DNA of 64,000 nucleotides from an uncultured Prevotellaceae bacterium. Its GTDB lineage: Bacteria > Bacteroidota > Bacteroidia > Bacteroidales > Bacteroidaceae. The notes under the pieces were generated by a model. The model did not search any database and had not been told where the DNA came from. It worked only from the letters and a program-made list of their open reading frames with translations. The position numbers and the translations under genes were made by a program. Positions within the stretch are counted from its first letter, which is position 1. Each line of letters begins with the position of its first letter. This document shows, piece by piece, positions 33,265-43,008 of this stretch. Location: positions 157,508 to 221,507 of the forward strand of contig ONNV01000002.1 of assembly GCA_900319225.1 (NCBI GenBank). Direction: 5' to 3'.

Positions 33265-36200
33265 ATGAACAAGAGACTGCTTACATACTTACTGTTTCTG
33301 GCAACAACGAACATAGCCTTTTCCAATACCACCGTTAACGGCCGTGTAATTGACGCTGTCACCGGAGAGCCGCTCATAGGCGCCCATGTGGTACTCAAGG
33401 ATGCCAGGGGCATAGGCGCCGCCACAGACCTGGAGGGTAATTTCAGCCTTGACATTGCGGCAGAACTGCCTCAGACCCTGGTTGTGGAGTATCTGGGATA
33501 CGGCCAGCAGGAAATTGCCGTCAAGGATGACTCCAAACCCCTGAATATAGAGCTGTCAGAGGATTCAGAGCTGCTGTCAGAGGTGGTGATCGTGGGCTAC
33601 GGAACTCAGAGCCGCACCAAGCTGACAGGTAGCGTCACCACCATCAGGGCCGATATACTGGAGACCAGTAAGCAGGCAACACTGGACGGAGCGCTGAGCG
33701 GACAGGTGGCCGGTCTGGCAGTGACAGCCAGCAGCGGTCAGCCGGGTGCCGACAGCCATATACGCATACGCGGCGGCAACTCAGTGAATGCATCAAATGA
33801 GCCCCTGTATGTGGTTGACGGATTCATTTACTATAAGGATGCCGCTACTGGCAGCACCGGCCTGGGTGCCATAGAGGGCAGCCTCAACCCGCTGGCCACC
33901 ATCAACCCCAATGATATTGAAAGCATAGAGGTACTCAAGGACGTATCGGCCACTGCCATTTACGGTTCCCGCGGTGCCAACGGCGTAATCCTGATTACCA
34001 CCAAGAAGGGCAAGCAGGGTCAGGAGAATGCTTCAATCAACTATGGCTACAACCTGGGCGTGAGTAGAGTAAGCAAGAAACTTGACCTGCTCAACGCAAG
34101 CGAGTGGGCCAGACTGCAGAAGGACTATTTCGGCAATAAGGGCGGTTATACCGATGAACAGATAGCATCGCTTGGAGAAGGTACTGATTGGCAGGATGCC
34201 GTTTTGCGTGATGCCGTACAGCAGACTCATGAGCTGAGCATAAACGGTGGCTCACAGAAGAACCGTTACGCATTCTCATTCAATTACACTGATCAGGACG
34301 GAATAATACTGAATTCAGGATTTGAGCGTTACAATTTCCACGCCAATACGGAGTGGGAACTCAAGAAAGGTCTGACATTCGGGGTTAACGTAACTTACGG
34401 ACGTTCCTTGCAGAAAGGACTCACCACTACCGAGGGTCAGGTGTTCAACTCATCACCTTACTCCGCAGGCATAACCAACAGCTTTGTATATGCTCTTTTG
34501 TTGCCTCCGGTCGTTCCGGTCTATAACCAGGACGGTTCATATTACTTCAAGAACCAGTATGAGTATGCCTATTTTGCTATAGGTGACCACTCGGCCAACC
34601 CTGTATATGACCTGAATGAGAGTGTGGCCGACAATATCAACCACTATCTGCTGAGCAATGTATGGGCCAGCTACAAGATAGGTGACATTACCTTCAAGGC
34701 AACTGTGGGACTTAACAGCGAGAAACTGACACAGAACTATTTCTCCGGTGCCTACACATCACTGGGACTGGCCACCCAGGGCATAGGCGGAACCGGTAAC
34801 CGTGAGACAGATATATGGCAGCAGGAGTATACCGTAAACTACAGCCGCAACATAACCCTGAACCAGTATCTGGATGCTCTTGTAGGATTCACCAGACAGT
34901 CTCAGACTTCCAGCTACTCTTCAATACGTACCAGCCACTATACCAATGAGTCTCTCAAACAGTACAATTTGGGTGACGGATCTGACATTTACACACCTCA
35001 GACAGGAATCAGCGAGTCTCAACTTAATTCTCTGCTGGCTCGTGTAAACTATTCACTGCTTGATCGTTATAACGCCACGGCAACTTTCCGTGCCGATAAC
35101 AGCAGCCGTTTTGCCCGCCATCACCGCTGGGGCTATTTCCCCTCCTTGGGCCTTTCCTGGAACGTTGATGAGGAGGCTTTCCTGTCAGGCGTGTCTGCTA
35201 TTGATATCCTCAAGGTGCGTGCATCGGTAGGTCTGGTAGGTAACCAGGAGATAAGTGATTATGCATTTACTACATCATACTCCACCGGCTCATACGGTGG
35301 AAGCAGCAGTTACGCCAAGAAGAACACCGCCAACGACAACCTCAAGTGGGAGACCACCGCAAGTTACAATGTAGGATTTGACCTGGGTTTGTGGAGTGAT
35401 AAGGTCAATGTTGTGGCCGATGTATACTACAAGAAAACAAGTGATCTGCTGCTTGTGGTTCCGTTGGGTTTCTCGGCCGGTGTGACCACCCAGCTGCAGA
35501 ACGTGGGTAACGTGATAAACAAGGGTGCTGAACTGTCAGTGAATGTCAACCTGATTGACAGCAAACAGGTGTCATGGAATGTATCGGCCAATGTAGCCTA
35601 TAACAGGAACATAATAAGTGATATGGGTGCTACCGACAACGTGATCCAGGGTAGTGACAACCAGCAGATACTGCGTCGCGGCGAGGCTCTGGGTTCATTC
35701 TACGGACTGGTGTTTGACGGTATTGTTCAGGCCGGTGAGGATGTAACCAAACTGCCTACCGTAAACGGACTGACTCCCAAACCCGGTGACGTGAAGTATG
35801 TAGACAGTGACCACAACGGACGTATTGACGGCAATGACCGTCAGATCCTGGGTAGCATACAGCCCAAGATAATATATGGATTCTCAACACATTACAAATG
35901 GCGTAGGTTTGATATATCAGCCTCATTTGCCGGCAGCTACGGTAACAAGGTTTACAATGCACTGGCTCGCCGTCTGGAGCTTACCAGTGACTCTTATAAC
36001 GTCCTATCCACCGTAAAGGATTCATGGACAGAGGCCAGTGGCGGCAACACCCTACCGTTGGCATCGAACCCGCGTCCGTTCTCATATATTGACAGCCGAT
36101 ATGTTGAGGATGCCTCATATCTTAAACTGCGCAATGTGACAATAGGTTATGACATACCTTTCCCAAAAAGTTTTCCGGTTGGCGCAAGAGTATATGTGAC

Positions 36201-36324
36201 CGGTCAGAACCTGCTCACATTCACAAATTACAGGGGTTACGATCCTGAGGTAAGCAGCGGTACAGATACCGGAGCGTACCCATCGGCCCGTACCATATTG
36301 TTCGGAACCAATATCTCATTTTAA
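33265..36324 (+). CDS. SusC/RagA-type TonB-dependent transporter
   Basis: Outer-membrane active transporter of 1019 aa. A signal peptide is followed by a carboxypeptidase-regulatory-like domain (VNGRVIDAVTGEPLIGAHVV, about 23-100), a plug domain with the SusC-typical IRIRGG and the VLKDVSATAIYGSRGANGV block, and a 22-strand barrel ending in ILFGTNISF. It pairs with the SusD-like lipoprotein 30 bp downstream. No glycoside hydrolase, sulfatase or anti-sigma gene accompanies it, so a peptide or other non-glycan cargo, as in RagAB, is plausible. Confidence 0.92.
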   Translation: MNKRLLTYLLFLATTNIAFSNTTVNGRVIDAVTGEPLIGAHVVLKDARGIGAATDLEGNFSLDIAAELPQTLVVEYLGYGQQEIAVKDDSKPLNIELSEDSELLSEVVIVGYGTQSRTKLTGSVTTIRADILETSKQATLDGALSGQVAGLAVTASSGQPGADSHIRIRGGNSVNASNEPLYVVDGFIYYKDAATGSTGLGAIEGSLNPLATINPNDIESIEVLKDVSATAIYGSRGANGVILITTKKGKQGQENASINYGYNLGVSRVSKKLDLLNASEWARLQKDYFGNKGGYTDEQIASLGEGTDWQDAVLRDAVQQTHELSINGGSQKNRYAFSFNYTDQDGIILNSGFERYNFHANTEWELKKGLTFGVNVTYGRSLQKGLTTTEGQVFNSSPYSAGITNSFVYALLLPPVVPVYNQDGSYYFKNQYEYAYFAIGDHSANPVYDLNESVADNINHYLLSNVWASYKIGDITFKATVGLNSEKLTQNYFSGAYTSLGLATQGIGGTGNRETDIWQQEYTVNYSRNITLNQYLDALVGFTRQSQTSSYSSIRTSHYTNESLKQYNLGDGSDIYTPQTGISESQLNSLLARVNYSLLDRYNATATFRADNSSRFARHHRWGYFPSLGLSWNVDEEAFLSGVSAIDILKVRASVGLVGNQEISDYAFTTSYSTGSYGGSSSYAKKNTANDNLKWETTASYNVGFDLGLWSDKVNVVADVYYKKTSDLLLVVPLGFSAGVTTQLQNVGNVINKGAELSVNVNLIDSKQVSWNVSANVAYNRNIISDMGATDNVIQGSDNQQILRRGEALGSFYGLVFDGIVQAGEDVTKLPTVNGLTPKPGDVKYVDSDHNGRIDGNDRQILGSIQPKIIYGFSTHYKWRRFDISASFAGSYGNKVYNALARRLELTSDSYNVLSTVKDSWTEASGGNTLPLASNPRPFSYIDSRYVEDASYLKLRNVTIGYDIPFPKSFPVGARVYVTGQNLLTFTNYRGYDPEVSSGTDTGAYPSARTILFGTNISF

Positions 36325-36354
36325 TTATTACAAACCATTAAATAATATCAAATC

Positions 36355-38031
36355 ATGGAAAAGAGAAACATTGCTATTAATTCCAATCATGGAAGAGTGA
36401 ATTTTATCCTTAGTGCTGCCTTGTCAGCAATACTTTCAATCGGTCTGATATCATGCTCAGAAGATGAAGAAGGTATAAACAATCAAGTAACTAACGAGAA
36501 TGTAGTTGATGATGATGCCAGCGCCATCTCTCTTGTAAACGGCGTTTACAGCCACTGGCAGCCGCTTTCATCATCATTCTCATTCATTATCGAGCTTAAC
36601 TCAAACAAACTTATCTCATTTGAGGGTGAGGAGAGTGAGGCAGGTCCTGTAAACAGCCGCTTTGAGCAGGAGCCAACCACATGGTATCAGGTTAAGATAT
36701 TCAACCACCTCTTTCTGGGTATAGCTCAGGCTAATGAGGCTATCACCACCGTCACCAACTCATTTGAGGCCGGTAAGGTATCAAAGGCAGGTTACAATGC
36801 TGCTGTAGGAAAGGCCAAGTTCCTGCGTGCCCTGGCTTACCTTAAACTGGCTCAGCTATGGGGTGAGGTGCCTGTATTCACTGAGGCAGGCGGCAGCACT
36901 AGCGATCGTCAGGAGCTGGATGTGGTATTCGGTCAGATAATTGAGGACTTTACTGCTGCAGAGTCTCTGCTCAATGATTACAACGGTGATCCCCGTGTTC
37001 CTTCAAAGCAGGCTGCCGAGGCTCTTCTTGCACGTACCTACCTGGTTTGGGGTGATAATCCCCTTACTGCAGCTCAGGTGGCAGCTATCGCCAATACCCA
37101 GACGGATCCCGAGTTTACCTTTAACGCAAGCCGTCTGGAGAAGGCTATCGAGTATGCAGACCGCGTAATCAACAGCGGCAAGCTGGCTCTGGCAAGTGAT
37201 TTCAGCAAGCTGTATGGCCGTGATTATGAGAGCAATAAACTGGGTCAGAACGAGCACCTGTTCACCATCTCACATGACGGTGACAAGAAGGATGCCCAGG
37301 GTAACCACCAGACACACTGCTCATGGACCTTCCCGTATCAGAACGGTGAGCATGGTGAGGGCTACAGCCAGAACCATACTGAGGCTGCCGATGATGACGT
37401 ATATGACAGCTGGAAGGCTGAGTATCCCAATGACAAGCGTCTTGCCAAGACCTATTTTGTTGAACTCACCAATCCTGAGACAGGTAATAAGCACGTATAT
37501 TACTCACCTGTATATACTCCTATCAACGGTAAGGGCGTAGATCAGAGCTATGAGGATGCTGAGAACCTTGAGATCACACAGAACTCTGTTGACCGCATCG
37601 AAATCCGTTACGCCGAGGTGCTGCTCATCAAGGCAGAGGCTCTGGTTCAGCTGGGTCGCAACACTGAGGCTGCAGTGCCGTTCAACCAGTTGCGTACACG
37701 TGCCGGCATCGAGACTGTAGATGCTCCTACATTTGACCAGATCAAGCGTGAGTGGGATTATGAGTTCACCTATGAGCAGTTCTCAGTACTTAACTCATAC
37801 CGCTGGAAAGACCTTATCTCATCAATAAAGGAGGTATCAAACTACAAGCACTTTGCCGATAACTGGAAGGAACTTGCCGAGTACACACCTGATCAGGAGG
37901 CATACTTTACAAAGGTTCACAACCATCTGGTTGCCAAGTACAACAACGTTCGCGGCAAGCATTATCGCCAGCCTATCCCCACCGGACTTCACGGAGAGGA
38001 CCTTGGCATCGCTCAGAACCCCGGTTATTGA
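36355..38031 (+). CDS. SusD/RagB-type surface lipoprotein
   Basis: Substrate-binding lid of the SusC transporter, 558 aa. A long signal ends in the lipobox GLISC, and the helical TPR core shows the family features AKFLRALAYLKLAQLWGEVPVF (about 158-180), LLARTYLVWG and the C-terminal RYAEVLLIKAEAL. Ligand specificity cannot be inferred from these conserved parts. Confidence 0.9.
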   Translation: MEKRNIAINSNHGRVNFILSAALSAILSIGLISCSEDEEGINNQVTNENVVDDDASAISLVNGVYSHWQPLSSSFSFIIELNSNKLISFEGEESEAGPVNSRFEQEPTTWYQVKIFNHLFLGIAQANEAITTVTNSFEAGKVSKAGYNAAVGKAKFLRALAYLKLAQLWGEVPVFTEAGGSTSDRQELDVVFGQIIEDFTAAESLLNDYNGDPRVPSKQAAEALLARTYLVWGDNPLTAAQVAAIANTQTDPEFTFNASRLEKAIEYADRVINSGKLALASDFSKLYGRDYESNKLGQNEHLFTISHDGDKKDAQGNHQTHCSWTFPYQNGEHGEGYSQNHTEAADDDVYDSWKAEYPNDKRLAKTYFVELTNPETGNKHVYYSPVYTPINGKGVDQSYEDAENLEITQNSVDRIEIRYAEVLLIKAEALVQLGRNTEAAVPFNQLRTRAGIETVDAPTFDQIKREWDYEFTYEQFSVLNSYRWKDLISSIKEVSNYKHFADNWKELAEYTPDQEAYFTKVHNHLVAKYNNVRGKHYRQPIPTGLHGEDLGIAQNPGY

Positions 38032-38040
38032 TTGGAAAGT

Positions 38041-38085
38041 AGGGACGGTTCCTGCTGCCTGGACAAACCGAAAGGAACTGTCCCT
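38041..38085. repeat. GGGACGG inverted repeat between susD and the next lipoprotein gene
   Basis: AGGGACGGTTCCT (38041-38053) and AGGAACTGTCCCT (38073-38085) pair with one mismatch around a 19-nt loop, 10 bp after the SusD stop. It may lower expression of the downstream genes and belongs to the recurring GGGAC palindromes. Confidence 0.6.
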
Positions 38086-38096
38086 TAATTAAAAAC

Positions 38097-38759
38097 ATGG
38101 AAAAGATTATGAACAGGAATTATTTATTTATAGGTCTTGCACTTGCCGGTTTGACACTTGCATCATGCAGCAAGGATGACAGCGAACAGATAAAGGATGA
38201 AGGTAAGAAGGTGGAGTATGATTCACATGCCGTGGATCTGGGCCTTCCGAGCGGCCTCAAGTGGTCAGACCAGAACCTTGGAGCCAACACCCCTGAGGAA
38301 TATGGCGGATATTATGCCTGGGGATCACTTGAACCGTTGTCATCATTTGACAGTGAGAACTACCGTAGGGATGTGGATGTAAAGAACATACCCGCAAACT
38401 ACTCCGGTAATGTGAATTTTGATCCCGTTGCCAAGAATATCGGTGGTGAATGGAGAACACCCACCTACGGTGAGGTCAGGGAACTGATGAACAACACCAC
38501 CTATGAATGGACAACCAGCAATGGGGTAAAAGGATTGAAACTCATAGGCCCTAATGGTAACTCCATATTCATTCCTGCCGGTGGTCAGATATCGGGTACC
38601 ACTCTGAGCAAGGAAGGATTCCAGGGCACAATCTGGACCGCATCGCAGGATCCCGGATATGAGGGTGCAGGTATTGTAGCTATAGCAAATGCCGCAGGAT
38701 TAGGCGGAACAGGAGGATACGGCTACATGGGATATAATCTCCGTCCTGTACGCAAGTGA
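38097..38759 (+). CDS. FISUMP-like lipoprotein
   Basis: A 220-aa lipoprotein (lipobox LASC at residues 21-24) with a domain typical of the Fibrobacter succinogenes major paralogous family: AVDLGLPSGLKWSDQNLG, GGYYAWGS, GGEWRTPTYGEVREL and a closing GYNLRPVRK. These domains are common in Bacteroidales surface proteins and have no known activity. Its place behind SusD suggests a surface accessory to the transporter. A second Met (38109) could be the start. Confidence 0.75.
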   Translation: MEKIMNRNYLFIGLALAGLTLASCSKDDSEQIKDEGKKVEYDSHAVDLGLPSGLKWSDQNLGANTPEEYGGYYAWGSLEPLSSFDSENYRRDVDVKNIPANYSGNVNFDPVAKNIGGEWRTPTYGEVRELMNNTTYEWTTSNGVKGLKLIGPNGNSIFIPAGGQISGTTLSKEGFQGTIWTASQDPGYEGAGIVAIANAAGLGGTGGYGYMGYNLRPVRK

Positions 38760-38809
38760 TTTGAACTATAAAATAACCCCACGCTTAAGTGGATTTAAAA
38801 CAGAGTATC

Positions 38810-39769
38810 ATGAATATTGGAAAGTATTTGAAATTTGGAGCAGTTGCCTTGTTTGGAGCAGTATTGAGCTCCTGCAACTCAAATGATGATTTAGGAAAAC
38901 AGGAAATTGAGATTCCGGGTATTACGATTGACGGCGACATAGACTGCTGCTCGGCTGAGGAGGCGTTGCAGGTCTATAAGTTCCTGCAGACCGTAAAGAT
39001 CATACCGGAACTGTCAACAGAGATTGACAATAAGTACAACGTTTATGCCTATTCAAAAACGGGTAAACTACATGGCGGATACAACGATATCTACTTTGTT
39101 GCAACCAAGAAGAAAAACGGAAACTATATCAAGAACTATGAGATACCGGCGCTCAAACCCATCATGCTGATGGTCAAGATGAACATGAAGCACAGCACAC
39201 CTGTAAGCGCAGGCGTGGAGAGCTTCAACAAGAACTATCTGGCGGTAAAGCGCGGTTGGGTATCGTTCGTAATGAACACAAGCGACGCCGGTTCATGGAC
39301 TCTGTCTTACGACTACTCTGTACTGGGCAGCGAAGGTACGACTGCAGAGCAGGAGATCATTGTCGATGCTCTGCCCGATGGACAGCAGTGGCTCAAATCA
39401 TTCAAGGTGGGCAGTGATACCTATTACCTGTCACTGGTCAATCCCTTGGATTGGAGCACCGGAAAGAATACCATCACAGCGTTTGTATCAAAGAAAAACA
39501 CTCCTGCCACAACACCTTACGGTCTTGCCGGCGAGCAGTTCGTGATTGAGATTGATCCGCGTATGCCTGACATGGGTAACCACACATCGCCCGATAACGT
39601 AGGACTTTCACGCCAGAGTGACGGCAGCTACCAGGGTACTGTAAACCTTACCATGACCGGCAGGTGGCGTATACACCTTACCTTAAAGGATGCCCAGGGT
39701 AACATTGTTGCCGGCGGCGATGACCTGAGCGACGGTTACAGTTCGCTCTTTTGGGAAGTAACTATTTGA
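38810..39769 (+). CDS. Lipoprotein with two YtkA/FixH-like Met/His domains
   Basis: A 319-aa lipoprotein (lipobox ending SSC, Cys22). Two beta-domains each have the YtkA/FixH-type layout with a Met/His cluster: M119-M121-M124-M126-H128 followed by STP, and M252-P-D-M255-G-N-H258 followed by TSP, each leading to a GxW strand. Such clusters bind Cu(I) in related copper proteins. A CC pair lies at 46-47. The next gene, 28 bp on, is an OprC-like copper receptor, which supports a copper-binding role. The frame opens at a GTG (38789), but the Met at 38810 begins the signal peptide. Confidence 0.65.
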   Translation: MNIGKYLKFGAVALFGAVLSSCNSNDDLGKQEIEIPGITIDGDIDCCSAEEALQVYKFLQTVKIIPELSTEIDNKYNVYAYSKTGKLHGGYNDIYFVATKKKNGNYIKNYEIPALKPIMLMVKMNMKHSTPVSAGVESFNKNYLAVKRGWVSFVMNTSDAGSWTLSYDYSVLGSEGTTAEQEIIVDALPDGQQWLKSFKVGSDTYYLSLVNPLDWSTGKNTITAFVSKKNTPATTPYGLAGEQFVIEIDPRMPDMGNHTSPDNVGLSRQSDGSYQGTVNLTMTGRWRIHLTLKDAQGNIVAGGDDLSDGYSSLFWEVTI

Positions 39770-39797
39770 TGTTTGTATTTTTAGTTTTGTTTTCTAG

Positions 39798-41762
39798 ATG
39801 CTGGAAACTTTTTTATTGACAACATTTTTGATGAGTGATACGGTAGCGCCTGACCGGGTGCAGAACCTTGATGAGGTGGTTATCGTATCCGCCGAGGGGA
39901 GAGGTCGCAGACGCTCCGTAAAGGGGCAGTCTGCCAGCATCGATGAACATCTGGGTGAACTGCGTAAGGTCAACCTGGTTCGCAGGGGGTCCTACGCATG
40001 GGAACCCGTTGTCAACAACATGCAGACAGAAAGGCTGTCAACCACGATTGACGGAATGAAGATATTCTATGCATGTACTGACAAGATGGATCCTGTCACG
40101 TCCTATGTTGAGAGTGGTAACCTTCAGAGTATCAGTCTCAACTCAGGACTTGACGGAAATCCTCAGGCTACCGGTAACATTGGCGGCAGCCTGGACCTTA
40201 AACTACGTAAGGTGGGTTTTGATTCAGACCCAAGGCATTTCAATGTATCGGCCGGACATGAGTGGAACGGACACCTGCAGGTGTATGGTGCCGATGCCGC
40301 ACTGAGCGGTAGCCGCGCCTACCTTAACACGGGCCTGTTTTACCGTGATGCCGATAACTACCGCACGGGCGGGGGAGAGATACTCTCTTACTCACAGTTC
40401 AGCAAGGTGAACGTGTTTGCCAATGCGGGATTGCGCCTGTCGGATAAGGACATACTTGAATCGACTTTGATTTTTGACCGCGCTACCGATGTCGGATACC
40501 CGGCCCTGAACATGGATGTGTCAAAGGCACAGGGATTCATAACATCGGTCTCATATAAACACCAGTTCGGCAGTGCCGGATGGGAGACCAAGGCTTACTA
40601 CAACCATATTATCCATATCATGGATGATACCACGCGTCCGGATGTTGAGATCCATATGGATATGCCGGGTGACAGCTGGACTACCGGTCTGTACAGCCTG
40701 CTTACCACATCGCTGGGCGGTGAAACCGGTGCGCAGCATGATGTTGCCGTGAACTATGACCTCTACTACAACCGTCTGTTTGCCGATATGACCATGTATC
40801 CCGGTGGCGCAGCCCCCATGTATATGGTCACCTGGCCCGATGTGGGTACTCTCAATACGGGCATGGCAGTGACGGATAACGTGAGTATTGATGACTTTCA
40901 GTCCCTGCGTCTGTCGGGTAAAGTGGCATGGCAGCAGCAGCGTCTTAACAATGAGGAGGGATACCGTGGACAGAAGGTGTTCTTTCCGCTCATGACAGAC
41001 AGCTACTTCCAGACCACAGGCCGCATAGCCGCCTCATACCAATTGTCATTTTCCAAATCAGAATTCTCAATTGGAACGGGTTGGGGCAGCCGTGCACCCA
41101 CTGTGACCGAGGCTTACGGCTATTACCTGAACAACACCTTTGACCAGTATGACTATATGGGTAATCCTCATCTTAAGAATGAGTCTGCCTTTGAGCTGAA
41201 CAGCTCGGCACAGTATCAGGATGAGAGATTCTCTGTTGGTATTGATGCCAACGTGTTCCTCTTCAGGGACTACATAATCGGCCGTCTGGATGACCGCCTG
41301 TCGGCCATGACAGTTGGAGCAGAGGGCGTAAAGGTGTACCGTAACCTGGATAATGCCACTATCGCCAATATCTCACTTGATGCCGGTTGGCAGCTTACGG
41401 ACAGGATTGTATGGAGCGGTAGGGTGAGCTACAGTCTGGGACGTGATGATGAGGATGGTCCTCTGCCGCTTATATCACCTGTGTCATGGCGTACGGAACT
41501 GGAGTACGGCTACCGCAGTCTGCAGGCCAGGGTTGAGGTGAAAGGAAATGGAGACCAGACAGACTATGCCGCCCGTTACGGCGAGACAAGGACTCCCGCA
41601 TGGACCATAGTAAACCTCTCTGCATCATATCAGTTGCGGAATTACTCCATACGTGCCGGTGTTGAGAACCTGCTTGACAAGAGGTACTCATCATACTCGG
41701 ATTGGAACAACATACCCCAGAAGGGACGTAATATTTATCTGAACATAACGTTTGAACTATAA
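39798..41762 (+). CDS. OprC/NosA-like copper TonB-dependent receptor
   Basis: Outer-membrane receptor of 654 aa without the SusC-type N-terminal domain. The plug contains IDGMKIFYACTDKMDPVTSY, matching the OprC/NosA copper-receptor signature and its CxxxM copper site (Cys93, Met97). The barrel has YYNHIIHIMDD, matching the second OprC site HxM (His273, Met275). It ends in the aromatic C-terminus YLNITFEL. A short N-terminus (LLTTFLMSDTVA) serves as signal, if the start is right. It follows the Met/His lipoprotein and abuts the symporter gene directly. Confidence 0.78.
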   Translation: MLETFLLTTFLMSDTVAPDRVQNLDEVVIVSAEGRGRRRSVKGQSASIDEHLGELRKVNLVRRGSYAWEPVVNNMQTERLSTTIDGMKIFYACTDKMDPVTSYVESGNLQSISLNSGLDGNPQATGNIGGSLDLKLRKVGFDSDPRHFNVSAGHEWNGHLQVYGADAALSGSRAYLNTGLFYRDADNYRTGGGEILSYSQFSKVNVFANAGLRLSDKDILESTLIFDRATDVGYPALNMDVSKAQGFITSVSYKHQFGSAGWETKAYYNHIIHIMDDTTRPDVEIHMDMPGDSWTTGLYSLLTTSLGGETGAQHDVAVNYDLYYNRLFADMTMYPGGAAPMYMVTWPDVGTLNTGMAVTDNVSIDDFQSLRLSGKVAWQQQRLNNEEGYRGQKVFFPLMTDSYFQTTGRIAASYQLSFSKSEFSIGTGWGSRAPTVTEAYGYYLNNTFDQYDYMGNPHLKNESAFELNSSAQYQDERFSVGIDANVFLFRDYIIGRLDDRLSAMTVGAEGVKVYRNLDNATIANISLDAGWQLTDRIVWSGRVSYSLGRDDEDGPLPLISPVSWRTELEYGYRSLQARVEVKGNGDQTDYAARYGETRTPAWTIVNLSASYQLRNYSIRAGVENLLDKRYSSYSDWNNIPQKGRNIYLNITFEL

Positions 41763-42947
41763 ATGAAAAAGGTCGTAATATGGATAGGCGCACTCATACT
41801 GGGTGCCGTTCTCGGAGTGTTGGGCATTAGTCAGCTTAACCAGCTGATGGAGTTTGTGGCTACGGTCTATACGCGGTTGTTCCAGCTGCTGGCTGTGCCC
41901 ACCATAGTGCTGGCGGTCATCACCACATTCGCCACATTCGGTTCCAAGGGTTCCGGACGTATATTCGGGCATACCATCACGTATACTCTGCTCACCACTT
42001 TCGCAGCCGCTGCGGTGGGGGCGCTTCTGTACGTGATTATCAAGCCCGGAAACCTGCCTCTGGAGTCTGCCGGCCAGGTGGACAGCGTCATTGCGCAGGC
42101 ATCCGGCCAGTCATATTATGACCATATACTGAGTGTGATTCCCAATAATATAGCCCGCCCGTTCCTGGAGGGTAACGTGCTGTCGCTTCTGCTGCTCTCC
42201 TTTGCCGTGGGCATAGGGCTGTCCAAACTGCCTGAGTCTGAGAACAAGAGTGTGGTAGTGAAAGGGTTGCTGGGGTTGCAGGACCTGCTGTTCCTGCTTA
42301 TCCGCGGTCTTATCTGGACATTGCCGCTGGGTATAGTTGCTTTCTCGGCACAGCTGTCGGCCCAGATATCGGCCGGCGTGATAGCAGATTCCATCGGTAA
42401 GTATGTGCTGGTGGTATTGGGCGGTAATGTGATCCAGTTCTTTGTGGTACTGCCGCTGTTCCTGCTGGCTCGCGGGCTCAATCCCATACATGTGCTGGGA
42501 CGCATGACCCCGGCCGTGCTGATGGCTCTCTTTACCAAGAGCAGTGCCGCTACGCTGCCCGTGACTATGGAATCGGCCGAGAACCGTCTGGGCGTACGCA
42601 AGGAGGTGGCCCGATTTGTGCTGCCTATCTGCACCACCATCAACATGAACGGCTGCGCCGCATTCATTCTGGTTACATCGCTGTTCGTGATGCAGAACGG
42701 CGGGACTCCGCTCACGCTGGGCACCATACTGTTGTGGATACTGATTTCGGTGGTATCGGCCATAGGAAATGCAGGTGTGCCCATGGGTTGCTTCTTCCTG
42801 ACTCTTTCGCTCATGTCAGGGATAGGGGCCCCGGTGGCTGTGCTTGGCATTATCCTGCCTATCTACACTATAATTGATATGGTTGAGACGGCCGAGAACG
42901 TGTGGTCAGACTCCTGCGTCTGCGCCATGACCGACCATGATCTCTAG
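41763..42947 (+). CDS. DAACS-family dicarboxylate/amino acid:cation symporter
   Basis: Inner-membrane secondary transporter of 394 aa with the glutamate-transporter-homologue motifs: CTTINMNGCAAF (about 297-308), NAGVPMG with LSLMSGIGAP, and DMVETAENVWSDSC near the end. The family imports dicarboxylates or small amino acids such as glutamate, aspartate or serine with Na+ or H+. The start codon follows the receptor's stop codon with no gap, so it belongs to the same transcript as the copper receptor and, by spacing, the whole SusC-to-symporter unit. Confidence 0.88.
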   Translation: MKKVVIWIGALILGAVLGVLGISQLNQLMEFVATVYTRLFQLLAVPTIVLAVITTFATFGSKGSGRIFGHTITYTLLTTFAAAAVGALLYVIIKPGNLPLESAGQVDSVIAQASGQSYYDHILSVIPNNIARPFLEGNVLSLLLLSFAVGIGLSKLPESENKSVVVKGLLGLQDLLFLLIRGLIWTLPLGIVAFSAQLSAQISAGVIADSIGKYVLVVLGGNVIQFFVVLPLFLLARGLNPIHVLGRMTPAVLMALFTKSSAATLPVTMESAENRLGVRKEVARFVLPICTTINMNGCAAFILVTSLFVMQNGGTPLTLGTILLWILISVVSAIGNAGVPMGCFFLTLSLMSGIGAPVAVLGIILPIYTIIDMVETAENVWSDSCVCAMTDHDL

Positions 42948-42960
42948 ATCAGATGAGCGC

Positions 42961-42975
42961 GGGACACTTTGGCGG
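42961..42975 (+). repeat. Single GGGACACTTTGGCGG half-site
   Basis: This 15-mer is identical to one arm of the inverted-repeat element at 20636-20779. A partner arm in inverse orientation is not visible nearby; GGGACGG follows at 42980. Confidence 0.5.
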
Positions 42976-43008
42976 CGGTGGGACGGGGTGAGTGAGTGTG
43001 TGGGAGGT

